A stretch of 64,000 bases of DNA. Origin: Tritrichomonas musculus. Taxonomy: Eukaryota > Parabasalia > Tritrichomonadida > Tritrichomonadidae. Position 1 is the first letter of the stretch. Each line of letters begins with the position of its first letter. The position numbers and the translations under genes are program-made. The stretch is taken from positions 62,001 to 126,000 of the forward strand of contig JAPFFF010000027.1 in assembly GCA_039105265.1 (NCBI GenBank), read 5' to 3'. The notes under the pieces were generated by a model. The model ran no database searches. It had not been told where the DNA came from and worked only from the letters and a program-made list of their open reading frames with translations. Below are positions 30,195 through 39,979 of the stretch, in pieces.

Positions 30195-30519
30195 TTCGTA
30201 TTTATATATTTATATATTTCAAAAACCCGATGTTCTCAATTTTGAATGAAAATTAAATAAATTCTTTGAAGCCTTTCAAATTTGAATTATTTATGAAAAT
30301 TCATTTTTCATATAAACTTAAAAAATAGTTTACATATATCTAGTTTCCCACCATTCATTTTATCATTCATTTTAATGATTTAAAAAGATATGAGTTTGCA
30401 TTACAACTTAAAATCAAATTGATGGTCCAAATTTTGTTTAGGTATTTAATGAATCAAATTATCTAATGTAGTTAAAAATTTATTTAAAAAGAAAAAAAGT
30501 ATTTATTATAAAATTATTT
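30195..30519. other. Intergenic, nothing recognised
   Basis: AT-rich spacer between the Pmp-like start and the end of the decayed minus-strand gene. Confidence 0.5.
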
Positions 30520-31677
30520 CTATTGTAAAGATAGTGAAATAGCTTTTCCATCCATTGTTCCAAAAATGATCTGTAACGGATTCTTTAGGACTTCTAATCT
30601 GGTGATAACAAAATCTACTTTGTTTTCAGACCAAAAGTGTTCTATTAAAAAGTTTGCTTTTTTGCCTATTTTTTAAAATATATAAGTAAAGAGAACTCAT
30701 AAACTTTTTGTATTCTTCGCATTTAATAACTTCAAATGCCAATTCAAGCATTGTATCATAGAAACCAATTCTAACAAGATCATCAGTTGCATTTTGAAAG
30801 TTTTGGATGACAAAATCTCTTCTCCATATCATAAGAAAAGTTGTTGATGAAAAAGACGGTTCTTTCCTGAACAAAGCAATGATTTTTTCAATATATTGAA
30901 TAAATGAAAATTGCATTCAAGAAGTGATTTAAAGAATTCACACTGTGAAAATGAAGATAAATCAGCAGGAGGATCATAATTTGATTTTTATTGTTTTGAA
31001 ATTGGATGAGTCACTGACTCTTCAAATGTATCTATATTTAAATTTCCTTCATTTGAAAATTGTTCTTTGGAATCAATATTAAAATGTCTGCCTTTTGAAA
31101 TAACATGAACAAAAAATTTTAAAAACATCTCGAAATTTTGATAATTAAATAAAAACTCTGAAATCTATAGAACAACAAAATTGGTAAGTAAAGAAATAAA
31201 GTTTGCCATTCAGAGCAATAAAGTTATGTTTCTGAATCGCAAAGAAATAAAATTATGTTAGCAATTTAGAGCAATCGAGCAAACAATTTTGTTGTTCTAT
31301 AGTTTTTTTCTCTGAATCAATTTGAAATGAAAAAGAAGGATTATTCGAAAATATTGATGTGATTTTTCAACATTTTTAATATTTTCACATTTATATGGAT
31401 TCAACACAAAGTTTGCCATTTCAAAATATAACCGTGATTCTTTATAATATTCAGAGACCATTGCGAGTGAAAAAAAATAGTAACAGGGGAAAAGTTTGAT
31501 GAATGATTCTTCATTAAATTTTGACTGATTTTCTTCAGTTGTCAATTTTTTAATGATATCAAATATTTCACAAATTATATTACATCTTTCATTCAAATTG
31601 TATTGATCTGCAAATGACAGGGTGCAACGTTTTCGAAGATAAATGACAATTGATGAATCATGATTTTTGAATTGCAA
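30520..31677 (-). pseudogene. Decayed helical protein gene, disrupted by a small element
   Basis: Protein-like segments on the minus strand are in different frames. The N-terminal part (31297-31677) has YNLNERCNIICEIFDIIKKL and YYKESRLYFEMANFVLNPYK. A middle part (30626-30916) has NATDDLVRIGFYDTMLELAF. The C-terminal part has ENKVDFVITRLEVLKNPLQI and ends GKAISLSLQ at a stop at 30520-30522. The all-helical style suggests an armadillo- or TPR-like protein, but no family is recognised. A 138-bp inverted-repeat element interrupts it. It is clearly non-functional. Confidence 0.5.
31165..31302. mobile_element. 138-bp MITE-like element with 19-bp inverted ends
   Basis: CTATAGAACAACAAAATTG at 31165-31183 is the exact reverse complement of 31284-31302. 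The inside is short, AT-rich and contains repeated AGAAATAAA and AGCAAT words. No clean target duplication is adjacent, although CTCTGAA occurs on both sides. It sits inside a decayed gene. Confidence 0.65.
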
Positions 31678-32017
31678 TAACTAATAAAAATCAAATAAAA
31701 CTGATAAAAGATTCATATTTATCAATTTTTTGGATGATTTTATGATTAGTTCAGAAATATCACGATCATATGAAAAAAAGTGGTTGATCAGAATCTGTAT
31801 TGATTGAAAATACAGACAGGCCTGAAATTAACTTTGATACATGTAATAAAAATTGGATCAAAGTTCATTTTTATAAAAAAATATCAATGAAAAAATGTAA
31901 AAAAACAATTCAAATTCACAAAATAACTTGTTCTTTTGAAGTAACTCATTTAAAAAATTCAATGACTTAGAAAAATAAACTGATATAAAAACACGTTTTT
32001 TCCTTCTTAAATGATTA
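31678..32017. other. Divergent intergenic region
   Basis: No gene or repeat recognised; upstream of the hypothetical protein gene that starts at 32018. Confidence 0.5.
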
Positions 32018-32950
32018 ATGTCTAAATCATCATCTTTCTCTTCACGATATTTGTCTATGCATCAATATAATAATAGTGTACAAGCAATTTCATCAATGAT
32101 GCCAGAGCAAGAAGAAAAAGAGGACAAAGCATCTGAAAATCAATTTGAAATTAATCCTGACTTTATATTGAATGAGTTAAGCAGTCGAATTACTGTTCCG
32201 CCAAACCCGCAGCCAGGTTTTACCCTTCCTTCACAAGCCCCTATTTATCACAATGTTTGGCCATCACATGCATACAAGGATGTTAAACAGCATCCAGAAA
32301 GCCCAAATCAATCTTTCTTTATAAATCAAGAAGCTGATGATGAGCCTAAATTTACTTTTGTTAGAATGGGTGATTCGTCTATTCAAAATATGGTTAAATA
32401 TGGCCGTACGCCTGAACTTCCCCCGAGAACAAGAATTAGACCGTCAACTCAAATGAGTGAAAAATATCCCCACTATCACGAACGTCCAACTAGGATCAAT
32501 TCTCGTCATCCTCACAAACCTGAAATTAAGGTTTTAAAATCACGCCATAGAGAAGATAATGAATACTTTTCATGGAAATATTTTGGAAATACAAATGATG
32601 TTTGCGGCTGTTACACCGCAAAAATACCTTTAGGAATGAAAGAAATCGCTTCAACCAAACCTATTTCTAAGCTTCCGAATGGAACAAACAAATTGCAAAA
32701 GGTAGCCAAGAGGAATCAACCTCAGAAACGCCAAAATCAAAAATATAGAAATAAGAAACAGCACCTTTATGATACAGCAATTTCAACTCAAGAATCAGAA
32801 ATAGAATTACGAGAAATCGTTGAATCTAAAACGGAAAATCATGAATTCGATAAATTTTTAGATGGTGAAACTGATTCTTATATAGAATATAAAGGAAAGA
32901 TGATTCCTCTTAAGTATTCAAATCTAAGCAAATTTGCATCTGGAATATAA
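32018..32950 (+). CDS. Hypothetical basic, probably disordered protein
   Basis: 310 residues, not recognised. A Ser-rich start (MSKSSSFSSRYLSM) leads into an acidic stretch, then a Pro-rich middle (VPPNPQPGFTLPSQAP) and an Arg/Pro region (GRTPELPPRTRIRPSTQ). A conserved-looking core follows, HREDNEYFSWKYFGN and CGCYTAK, then a Lys/Gln-rich basic run (KRNQPQKRQNQKYRNKKQ) that could be a nuclear or nucleolar signal. The C-terminus is acidic. There is no signal peptide, membrane segment or repeat. Codon use and uninterrupted length support a real gene. Confidence 0.7.
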   Translation: MSKSSSFSSRYLSMHQYNNSVQAISSMMPEQEEKEDKASENQFEINPDFILNELSSRITVPPNPQPGFTLPSQAPIYHNVWPSHAYKDVKQHPESPNQSFFINQEADDEPKFTFVRMGDSSIQNMVKYGRTPELPPRTRIRPSTQMSEKYPHYHERPTRINSRHPHKPEIKVLKSRHREDNEYFSWKYFGNTNDVCGCYTAKIPLGMKEIASTKPISKLPNGTNKLQKVAKRNQPQKRQNQKYRNKKQHLYDTAISTQESEIELREIVESKTENHEFDKFLDGETDSYIEYKGKMIPLKYSNLSKFASGI

Positions 32951-33264
32951 AAGATTATTGTTCTGTTATATTTATTTAAAAATGTTTGTTATATAAATAA
33001 TCATGTATTGAATTAATTTTATTATATATTTTTTGATTCTTATTATCAAACTTTCGCATTTTTTAGATATAAAAATTTTTAATTTGCAGGATGCTAAAAA
33101 TTCAAAATTTCATTATAATTTAATACATTGAAATAATATTAAATTAATCTAGTTCTTAAACATGGAAGTATAAAATATATATCTAAATGTAAAAATAAGT
33201 ATATTGAATATAAAAACGGATAAAATCTTTAATGCAAATTATATTTGAAAAAAAAGAAAAAAAA
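32951..33264. other. Convergent intergenic region
   Basis: About 310 bp of AT-rich sequence between the 3' ends of the hypothetical protein and kelch genes. Nothing recognised. Confidence 0.5.
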
Positions 33265-34488
33265 TTAATATGTCGAACTTAAAGCTCTTGTCATATCTTC
33301 TCTGAGATTACAGAATGGAAGGGCTTCTTCACCAATCTTCAAATAATAAACTAAAATAAGATGACCAAAAGGATAACCTAAAAACATTACAATTTCTCTA
33401 CTTTTTTCATTATAAACAATTGAATTGGAATAGAGAATAGGAATCTTGAAAAGTCCATCTGAAGAAAATTTTCCTTGAGCGTATGATGTAGTATTAGTAT
33501 CAGGAATGACAAAGAAGACAAACCACCAATTCATTTCTAAATAACAAGCGTAAATAAGAGAATCTCTTTCGCCGCCAAAAAAGAATAAATATTTTCCAAC
33601 AACAACCATTAATGGATGAGGATCTTTTATTGGAGGGAAACTACCGCTCCATTCTGGAGAAAGATAAACTCTTTCATCGTTAGTATCAATTATTAAAAAT
33701 TTACTTTTTTCTCCTTCAGGGATTGCATAAATAACGCCTTTATAGTTATACCAAGGGAAATCTTGACGTGCACGATAATAAGAAGATATACAACGCCATT
33801 GGAGTTTTTCTAGGCTCAATATAAAAAGTCCATCCATCCCTGCAAACAAAAATAATTGGTTCTTATTGATAGCAATTGGAGCGAATGACAAAGGTGGCGG
33901 CTGTTGCCCTTTAGTTTTAATAAATGATACTACGCCATCTTTTACATTAACTGAAATAAGATCGTTAAAAATAGTACTTCCATTTGTTCCACCATAAATT
34001 ACAAGAAGATCACCCATCATTGTTGCTGATGCACCAAAACGGGGTTCTATAGACTGGTTTGTATTAATTTGTTTCCATGAATTGGTTTTTATATTTAATT
34101 CCCAGATATCGTTGAGCAATTTGCCTTTTTCCGATTTACCAAAGCCAGTATAAGCAATTTCTGAATTCAATTGAGCAGTAAATTGATCTGTGCGATTCTC
34201 AGGAAAGTTTCTACCAACGGATGTTTTAACACACCAATAACCATTGTAAGGCATTTTTGTAAGATCTTTCTGTACCGAAAGCTTACTTGGATCTAGCTTA
34301 GATGATTTTCCCCCAGCATCGATGGAATCCATGGGCTGCTCTGGAGGAGCAAAATCTTCATCATCTAAAAAACTTCCTGCGTCTTCCATATGCACAAACT
34401 TTGTTTTGGTAAATCCACGAGATTCACTATCGACACCATCGACGCTCGGTGAACTCTCTACCATTTGCTGACTGTTTTCATTCCCCAT
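33265..34488 (-). CDS. Kelch-repeat protein, predicted N-myristoylated
   Basis: 407 residues. The N-terminus MGNENSQQ fits the N-myristoylation pattern (Gly2, Ser6), suggesting membrane association. An acidic linker follows, then a kelch-type beta-propeller from about residue 80 with repeats such as LLNDIWELNIKTNSWKQI, GDLLVIYGGTNGSTIFNDL, QLFLFAGMDGLFILSLEKLQ and YLFFFGGERDSLIYACYLEM. These show the GG and spaced aromatic residues of kelch blades. Kelch propellers bind partner proteins; the partner is unknown. The frame is intact. It is divergent from the chromodomain gene, with 213 bp between the two ATGs, so the two may share a promoter region. Confidence 0.85.
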   Translation of the reverse strand: MGNENSQQMVESSPSVDGVDSESRGFTKTKFVHMEDAGSFLDDEDFAPPEQPMDSIDAGGKSSKLDPSKLSVQKDLTKMPYNGYWCVKTSVGRNFPENRTDQFTAQLNSEIAYTGFGKSEKGKLLNDIWELNIKTNSWKQINTNQSIEPRFGASATMMGDLLVIYGGTNGSTIFNDLISVNVKDGVVSFIKTKGQQPPPLSFAPIAINKNQLFLFAGMDGLFILSLEKLQWRCISSYYRARQDFPWYNYKGVIYAIPEGEKSKFLIIDTNDERVYLSPEWSGSFPPIKDPHPLMVVVGKYLFFFGGERDSLIYACYLEMNWWFVFFVIPDTNTTSYAQGKFSSDGLFKIPILYSNSIVYNEKSREIVMFLGYPFGHLILVYYLKIGEEALPFCNLREDMTRALSSTY

Positions 34489-34701
34489 TTTATAGAATAA
34501 AAATATTGCTCCAACTTTTTGATTTTATGTTTATTTCAATAGTTTATGGGTTCTGATTTTTTTCGTCTTTTGCCTATAAATTTATTCTTTATTTTGTGAA
34601 CAGGAATTCAAGAATGCTATATCAAACAATAAATTGAAATTCTTGATAATTAATTTTAAACGAAAATAAAAAATTGACCATAACTGCACAAATAGTACCA
34701 A

Positions 34702-35640
34702 ATGACGGAAACTGAAGAAGAGGGAATCGAAGAAGGTGAATACATTGTCGAAAAAATTTTAAATCACCGAATTAATAATGGCAAAAGGCAATATCTTTTG
34801 AAATGGAAAAACTATGATGAAAGTGAAAATACGTGGGAAAATGAAGAAAATTTGAATTGCAAAGAACTTCTTGAAGAATATTTTAAAAATCACAAAGATG
34901 AAATTGCATCTCAAGAGAATAAACAGAAAAAAAAAGCTTCCCGGAAAAAAGTTAAAGCAGGCGAGACTGATACTAATTCCTCCCGAAATACACCCGAACG
35001 AAAAATAGTATCAAGCATACCAGAAACAGATAGCACAAATAAATCTATTGCGACAAATGAAATGAACATTCCTAAAAACACTCCTACTGCAAGTTTAGAG
35101 AAAATAGATGCATTAAATCCAGCTATTTTCGATTCTAATTTATCATCACAATCAGATTCATCTGATGTAGAAGCAGAATCTAATATAAAACCGCAGAAAG
35201 AAACTCAAAAACAGGAAAAATCAGAAATACAATCGCAAGAAACAAATAAAGCAACGAATAAAATTTCAGCGCCTCCATCACCAAGCTCTTTAAAATCAGA
35301 AGATTCAGAAAAGCCAAATGATACATTAAAATCAATTAATGCAAATAAGCAATCAAATGCACCATCTCAAAGCAATACGATTGATAAAAATGATAAAACG
35401 ATTACAAATATTAACAATTTAAACGATAATACTAGTTCTAGTTCTTATAATATTCCTAATTATAAAATTATTGATATTATTGATCATAAAAAAGGAGCAG
35501 ATGGTGGAAATATTTTTACTTGCCTCACAGATTCTTCTGGAAAACTTGAGTTAGTTAAAATACCCCCCAACTTAGTGAAGAAGCTAAATAAAGAAGCATA
35601 TCTCAGATATTTAGAAAGCTTAATGCTCCATTCTATATGA
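34702..35640 (+). CDS. HP1-like chromodomain protein
   Basis: 312 residues. The chromodomain spans residues 13-64 ([15 protein letters not shown] to LLEEYFKNH). The aromatic cage that reads methylated histone H3 lysine 9 in HP1 is conserved in spacing: Tyr14, Trp35, Tyr38. A Lys-rich patch ([12 protein letters not shown]) and a long Ser/Asn/Gln-rich hinge follow, then a C-terminal domain (about 252-312, [17 protein letters not shown] to [13 protein letters not shown]) that fits a chromoshadow domain used for dimerisation. This order is the HP1 architecture, so it probably acts in heterochromatin. The hinge is longer than usual. Divergent from the kelch gene. No Initiator-like motif is seen at the start. 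Confidence 0.85.
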   Translation: MTETEEEGIEEGEYIVEKILNHRINNGKRQYLLKWKNYDESENTWENEENLNCKELLEEYFKNHKDEIASQENKQKKKASRKKVKAGETDTNSSRNTPERKIVSSIPETDSTNKSIATNEMNIPKNTPTASLEKIDALNPAIFDSNLSSQSDSSDVEAESNIKPQKETQKQEKSEIQSQETNKATNKISAPPSPSSLKSEDSEKPNDTLKSINANKQSNAPSQSNTIDKNDKTITNINNLNDNTSSSSYNIPNYKIIDIIDHKKGADGGNIFTCLTDSSGKLELVKIPPNLVKKLNKEAYLRYLESLMLHSI

Positions 35641-35847
35641 TAAAAGATGTTAATATTGATAGAAATGCAACAGCTTGAAATTTTTTAGGCGCCTTTTCAT
35701 TTGCAGCCATGCATTTAAATATGTTGTAATTCCAAGGTTTATCAATTATATTACTGTAATAAAATTTAATATTTAATATTTGTAGAAACATATTTAGTAT
35801 TAAAAACATGTTTAGTAAATTGACTATATTCAATTATTCGATTGTAT

Positions 35848-36156
35848 TTAAATTCGTACTTCATTTGTTTTTACATAGAGTAAATAAAATGCAAGGATTG
35901 GAATAATAAATGCAGCAATCTCAAGACTAGTTAACCTACTTCTGGAATTTGTTAAATTAGATTTTATCAAATTTACTGATTCCACTGCGGCTTCGACTAA
36001 TTCTGTTAATTCAATTTCATCTTCCTCTTCGTCAAGCTGAAAGCAAATTGAATTTTCTGGCTCCAATTCATCATTCAAATCATTGTTTTTTTGTTGATCC
36101 TTCGAGCTAAAATCTTGATTACCATTAAGGCTAGGATCTATATAATCGTTTTCCAT
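35848..36156 (-). CDS. Small tail-anchored membrane protein
   Basis: 102 residues from the ATG at 36156, which is preceded by an Initiator-like TCATAT; an ATG at 36183 in the same frame would add nine residues. The protein is acidic and disordered at first (ENDYIDPSLNGNQDFSS, LDEEEDEIELTELVEAAVES). A short helix then leads into one C-terminal membrane segment (LEIAAFIIPILAFYLLYV) with a short tail. This layout, a cytosolic domain plus a C-terminal anchor, is that of tail-anchored proteins of the ER or hydrogenosome membrane. No family is recognised. Confidence 0.55.
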   Translation of the reverse strand: MENDYIDPSLNGNQDFSSKDQQKNNDLNDELEPENSICFQLDEEEDEIELTELVEAAVESVNLIKSNLTNSRSRLTSLEIAAFIIPILAFYLLYVKTNEVRI

Positions 36157-36186
36157 TTTTAAGAAATATGAAATGTAAATCATTCA

Positions 36187-36191
<5 letters not shown>

Positions 36192-36217
<26 letters not shown>
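36192..36217. repeat. A26 homopolymer
   Basis: Run of 26 A in the short gap between the tail-anchored protein start and the 3' end of the coiled-coil gene. Confidence 0.9.
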
Positions 36218-36274
36218 CAGTTATCGAGATAAAATCCTATAAAAATATAAAAACATTTTATTAATATATAAAAA

Positions 36275-39200
36275 TTATTCTAAAAGTTTTGCTACAGCTT
36301 CTTCAGTTGATTGGTAAGGCTGTGCTCCAGTCATTCTTCTGATATTTAAATCAGATTTAGAATACTTATCGAGCTCAGTTCTAATTTTCGTCAGTAAAGA
36401 TCTGAAAGAGCGTTCATCCAAAGATTTCGACGAGTTTGAGAAACTTCTAAACTCGTCAACAGCGAATGAAATGATCCTTCTTTTCTCGCTTTCAACCTTA
36501 GAGTTAGCCTCATGGATCTGTTGAGCGCATTTTGACTCAACGGACATGATCTGATTTTTCAATGAAGCGTCAGATATAACTTTTTCACGGTTTATTTGGT
36601 CCTCAAGTGTTCTGACTTCTTTTTCCAATTTTTGCTTCTCACGTTTCAATTGTGAAAGAGCATCCAATGATTTCTGATACTTAACCGTTTTTGATTCCAG
36701 TTTTTGAGAGAGCTCAGAAAATTCAGATCTCTGTTTTTCACATTGAGTCTTTATTTCGTTGATTGCGTTTTCGAATGTTTTTGTGAGCTCTTTCTTTTCG
36801 TTGGTGAATTTTTCATTCAAATGGTTAATTTCTTCTTCTTTGGCCTTCTTGAATGACTCAAGCTCTTCCTCTTGCTTCTTGATCTCTTCGTGGTGCTTGT
36901 CAATCAAGACTTTCATCCGATCGCACGAAGATTCGGTGTCAGAAAGCGCCATTTTGGCCTTTTTGCGTTCATTTTTTATTTTTTCTATCTGACCATTTAA
37001 CTGAACTTTTTCAGAGAGAAACCGTTTTGTCATATCATCTATTATACTTTGGTGCTCATCACGCAACGATTCCTCGCTTTGCTTCATTGACTCTTTCAGA
37101 GATATGATCTCCAATTTGCTCAAGTGGACTTCCTTCTTCAAGTCCTGATTCACTTTCGACAAATTTTCATTTTCACACTGACTTTCTTGGCACTTTTTGG
37201 TCACTTCACATAGGCTTTGTTCAAGGTTTTGAATCTTCGTCAAAAATGATCTTCGGCTGACTTTGTTCCGCTTCTTCAGGTCGGCGTACTTGAGCTCTGT
37301 TTGCCGACTGTTGGTGAAATGTGATGTGATATTCTTGCTCAAACAAGAAATCTGTGAATAAACGTCTTTTCCAAACGGTAAACCGAATTCTTCAGAAATT
37401 TGAGAGACAATTGAAAACAGTTGAGTATTTTTCCTTCTTAAATCATCAACGTTTTTAACCGCCTCAACCGCTCTGTCAATGATTTTCTGGCCGCCCTGGA
37501 TGAGGAAGTCGTCGAACGATAGGGCATTGAAAGACATGCCAATTGAAAGGTCGACCAAAAAAGAATTCAATTGCTTTTTAACGGCCTCGAGATGCTCGAT
37601 CATGTGCTTCACCTTATCGTCGGATTCCTTCAGCAAACCGTTATAATGAACAACGATCAAACCGTAAATTTTACTCAATTTTGACTGGGGCGATAGATAC
37701 TGATTGAATGCAACTTGCTCAACTTTTTGTGAGAGCGAAGTGTCAAATTCTTTGCATCGAAAGGCAGCGTCAGGCATGACGTCCTCTGGCTTCAGCTCTG
37801 GCTTCATTGCTAAACGGTCGCTCAGTTCATTGAGTTCATCGTTCAAGGCCAATATTTTCGCCTTGAGTTCATCGTTCTCGTTTTGCAATGTCAGATACTT
37901 CGTATGATTTGATGACCGCTCGAGCGTGTTCTGCTCGATTTTGAGGTTCAGCTCACGAAGCTCGTTTTCTTGCGATTTGGTGACACTTTCAAGACGGTTG
38001 ATTTCGTCTTTCAATTTTTCTATCGTCTCTTGTTTTGGCTTCTTGTCCTCTTTCATTTTGAGTCTCTCGCGAAGGTTCTTCAATTCTTCCGCCGTTTCCT
38101 TCTTAACCGCTTCTGACGCCTGCCTTTCAATCTCGTTCTGATCTATCTTCATCTGCAGGTTTACGTTGCTATTGTTGGCCTCTTTCAATTTTGAAAGTAG
38201 TTCACTTTTCTCTTCATTTAACTGATTCATTTTGGCCTTCATTTCTTTGATTTGACCATTTAACTTCTCATTTTCATCAGTAAGAATTTTTATCTGTTCT
38301 TTGAAAAGTTGATCGTTTTCCTTTGAATTTTGTTTTGAATGAGAAACGGTTTCTTTCACCTCTGGTTTTGGAGAAGAAGGCGGTTTTGACAGTAATTGCG
38401 TCTGTATGTCAACCGCTTCTTTTCTGAGCTTTACAAACTGCTCTTTCATATGCTGGTTCTTACTTTTTAAGAGCCTTATCGTTTCGCTGTTTTCAGTTTG
38501 AACCATTTCTAAGTCTTCTTTTAATTTTTGGATTTCGTTTTGATATTTTTTAACTTCTTTTGAGTGTTCTGATTCTGTTTGAGATAGTTGATCATGGAGA
38601 CCGTTTATTTCTAAAGCCAACTTTTTGACTTGGCTCTTTAACGTCTTTATTTTTTGTTTCTCGTTTTTGTTTTTGAATGGCTTGACCGGCTCCAGTTGCG
38701 GTACTGGCTCTGTATCAGTATTTGTTTGTTTTGTGCAGGCGGTTTGATTTAAAAAATCTATAAAATTGTCGATTTCTTCAAATTTTAATTTAAAATAGTC
38801 ATTGGCTGATTGTAGCATTCGCTCTATTTTTGATTTAAGCATTTTGACTTCAACTAAACTTTGCTCTTTTAATTCTTCTGATTTATTAACACGAATTAAT
38901 AAAGTATCGATTTTTCCATTACATAATTTCTTCGTTTTTGAAACTTCAATTTCTTTGTCTGAATTTGCTTGCAAAACTTGTTGAGCAAAAGTAGATTTAA
39001 AATTAGAAAGTTGCGACTCGAGTTCTTCATTATTATGCACTAATATTTGTAGTCGACATTGAAGATTTTCATTTTCGAGTTGAAGCGAGCGAACTTGATT
39101 TGATAATTTAAAATTTTCTTCATGAACGCCATCAATTTTTTTTGCGACTGTAACTGCTTGATCAAATTGCGCCTTAAGAATAAGATTTTGCTTTTTTAAT

Positions 39201-39322
39201 TCACTAATTGTTTCTTGATAGTTAGATATTTCTTGATTTGCCATCATTCTTGCATCAATATCAGAATCAAAATTGGATTCGTTAGGCAAAGCCTGTGAAT
39301 CAGAATCAAATCCTATATTCAT
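36275..39322 (-). CDS. Long coiled-coil protein
   Basis: 1015 residues, predicted coiled coil almost throughout, with heptad-rich Glu/Lys/Leu sequence such as DENEKLNGQIKEMKAKMNQL and KLKDEINRLESVTKSQENEL. A less coiled part near residues 530-650 (LSQKVEQVAFNQYLSPQSKL, SKIYGLIVVHYNGLL) may be a small globular domain. The C-terminus ends in a short conserved-looking tail (RRMTGAQPYQSTEEAVAKLL). There is no signal peptide or membrane segment. Such proteins act as golgins, centrosomal or flagellar-root scaffolds; which one cannot be told. The middle third (37200-38100) is noticeably richer in G+C than the ends. The frame is intact. Confidence 0.8.
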   Translation of the reverse strand: MNIGFDSDSQALPNESNFDSDIDARMMANQEISNYQETISELKKQNLILKAQFDQAVTVAKKIDGVHEENFKLSNQVRSLQLENENLQCRLQILVHNNEELESQLSNFKSTFAQQVLQANSDKEIEVSKTKKLCNGKIDTLLIRVNKSEELKEQSLVEVKMLKSKIERMLQSANDYFKLKFEEIDNFIDFLNQTACTKQTNTDTEPVPQLEPVKPFKNKNEKQKIKTLKSQVKKLALEINGLHDQLSQTESEHSKEVKKYQNEIQKLKEDLEMVQTENSETIRLLKSKNQHMKEQFVKLRKEAVDIQTQLLSKPPSSPKPEVKETVSHSKQNSKENDQLFKEQIKILTDENEKLNGQIKEMKAKMNQLNEEKSELLSKLKEANNSNVNLQMKIDQNEIERQASEAVKKETAEELKNLRERLKMKEDKKPKQETIEKLKDEINRLESVTKSQENELRELNLKIEQNTLERSSNHTKYLTLQNENDELKAKILALNDELNELSDRLAMKPELKPEDVMPDAAFRCKEFDTSLSQKVEQVAFNQYLSPQSKLSKIYGLIVVHYNGLLKESDDKVKHMIEHLEAVKKQLNSFLVDLSIGMSFNALSFDDFLIQGGQKIIDRAVEAVKNVDDLRRKNTQLFSIVSQISEEFGLPFGKDVYSQISCLSKNITSHFTNSRQTELKYADLKKRNKVSRRSFLTKIQNLEQSLCEVTKKCQESQCENENLSKVNQDLKKEVHLSKLEIISLKESMKQSEESLRDEHQSIIDDMTKRFLSEKVQLNGQIEKIKNERKKAKMALSDTESSCDRMKVLIDKHHEEIKKQEEELESFKKAKEEEINHLNEKFTNEKKELTKTFENAINEIKTQCEKQRSEFSELSQKLESKTVKYQKSLDALSQLKREKQKLEKEVRTLEDQINREKVISDASLKNQIMSVESKCAQQIHEANSKVESEKRRIISFAVDEFRSFSNSSKSLDERSFRSLLTKIRTELDKYSKSDLNIRRMTGAQPYQSTEEAVAKLLE

Positions 39323-39964
39323 TTTCTGAATGTAATACCGTTTACTTAATAATTTTTTTTCAGAAAATTCAATTATTAAACCCGAAATTCAATGATATTA
39401 TAAGAAAACATGTACACAGAAAAATATTTTGATCAAAATCAACAAATTAAAATTAAACAGTTTTTTTAATATAAATAATATATTTTTTTGATATTTTTAA
39501 AAATAAATTCGAATAAATGAATATATTTAAAAGATAAATCAAAGTAAATAAAAATTTTATACAAATGAATTGTATTGAATTCTTTTTAACAAAAATCATC
39601 TTTATTTCTATTTTTAATAATATTTTAATAAACATTTTCAATAATATAATATTTCAAGATATTAATATATCTAAATAATTAAAAAATAAAGATATGAAGA
39701 AAGCAAAAACAATTATTTGAGATAATCAAAGAAAAGCAGATATAATTTTGGCTAATTTAATATCATTTATCACAAATAATAAAAGAATCACATAAAAAAT
39801 TCTTCATCCAAACAAATATATTAGTCTATCAAAGATGATATAAACTTGTACTACATATTGAAATGGAATTCAATTCCATGTTGAATATTGCTTTAAAAAC
39901 AACTTTAGAGCTAAAATTGTTAAGTACGATTGTTCTTCACAAAATGGGAAATTTTTTCAATTTT
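39323..39964. other. Intergenic, nothing recognised
   Basis: About 640 bp of AT-rich sequence between divergent starts (coiled-coil gene, discoidin-like gene). An upstream ATG at 39863 is in frame with the latter but is not favoured. Confidence 0.5.
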
Positions 39965-39970
39965 TCATTT
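39965..39970 (+). promoter_or_regulatory. Initiator-like element (TCATTT)
   Basis: Begins 15 bases before the ATG at 39980. It favours that start over the in-frame ATG at 39863. Confidence 0.5.
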
Positions 39971-39979
39971 TTCTCTCAA

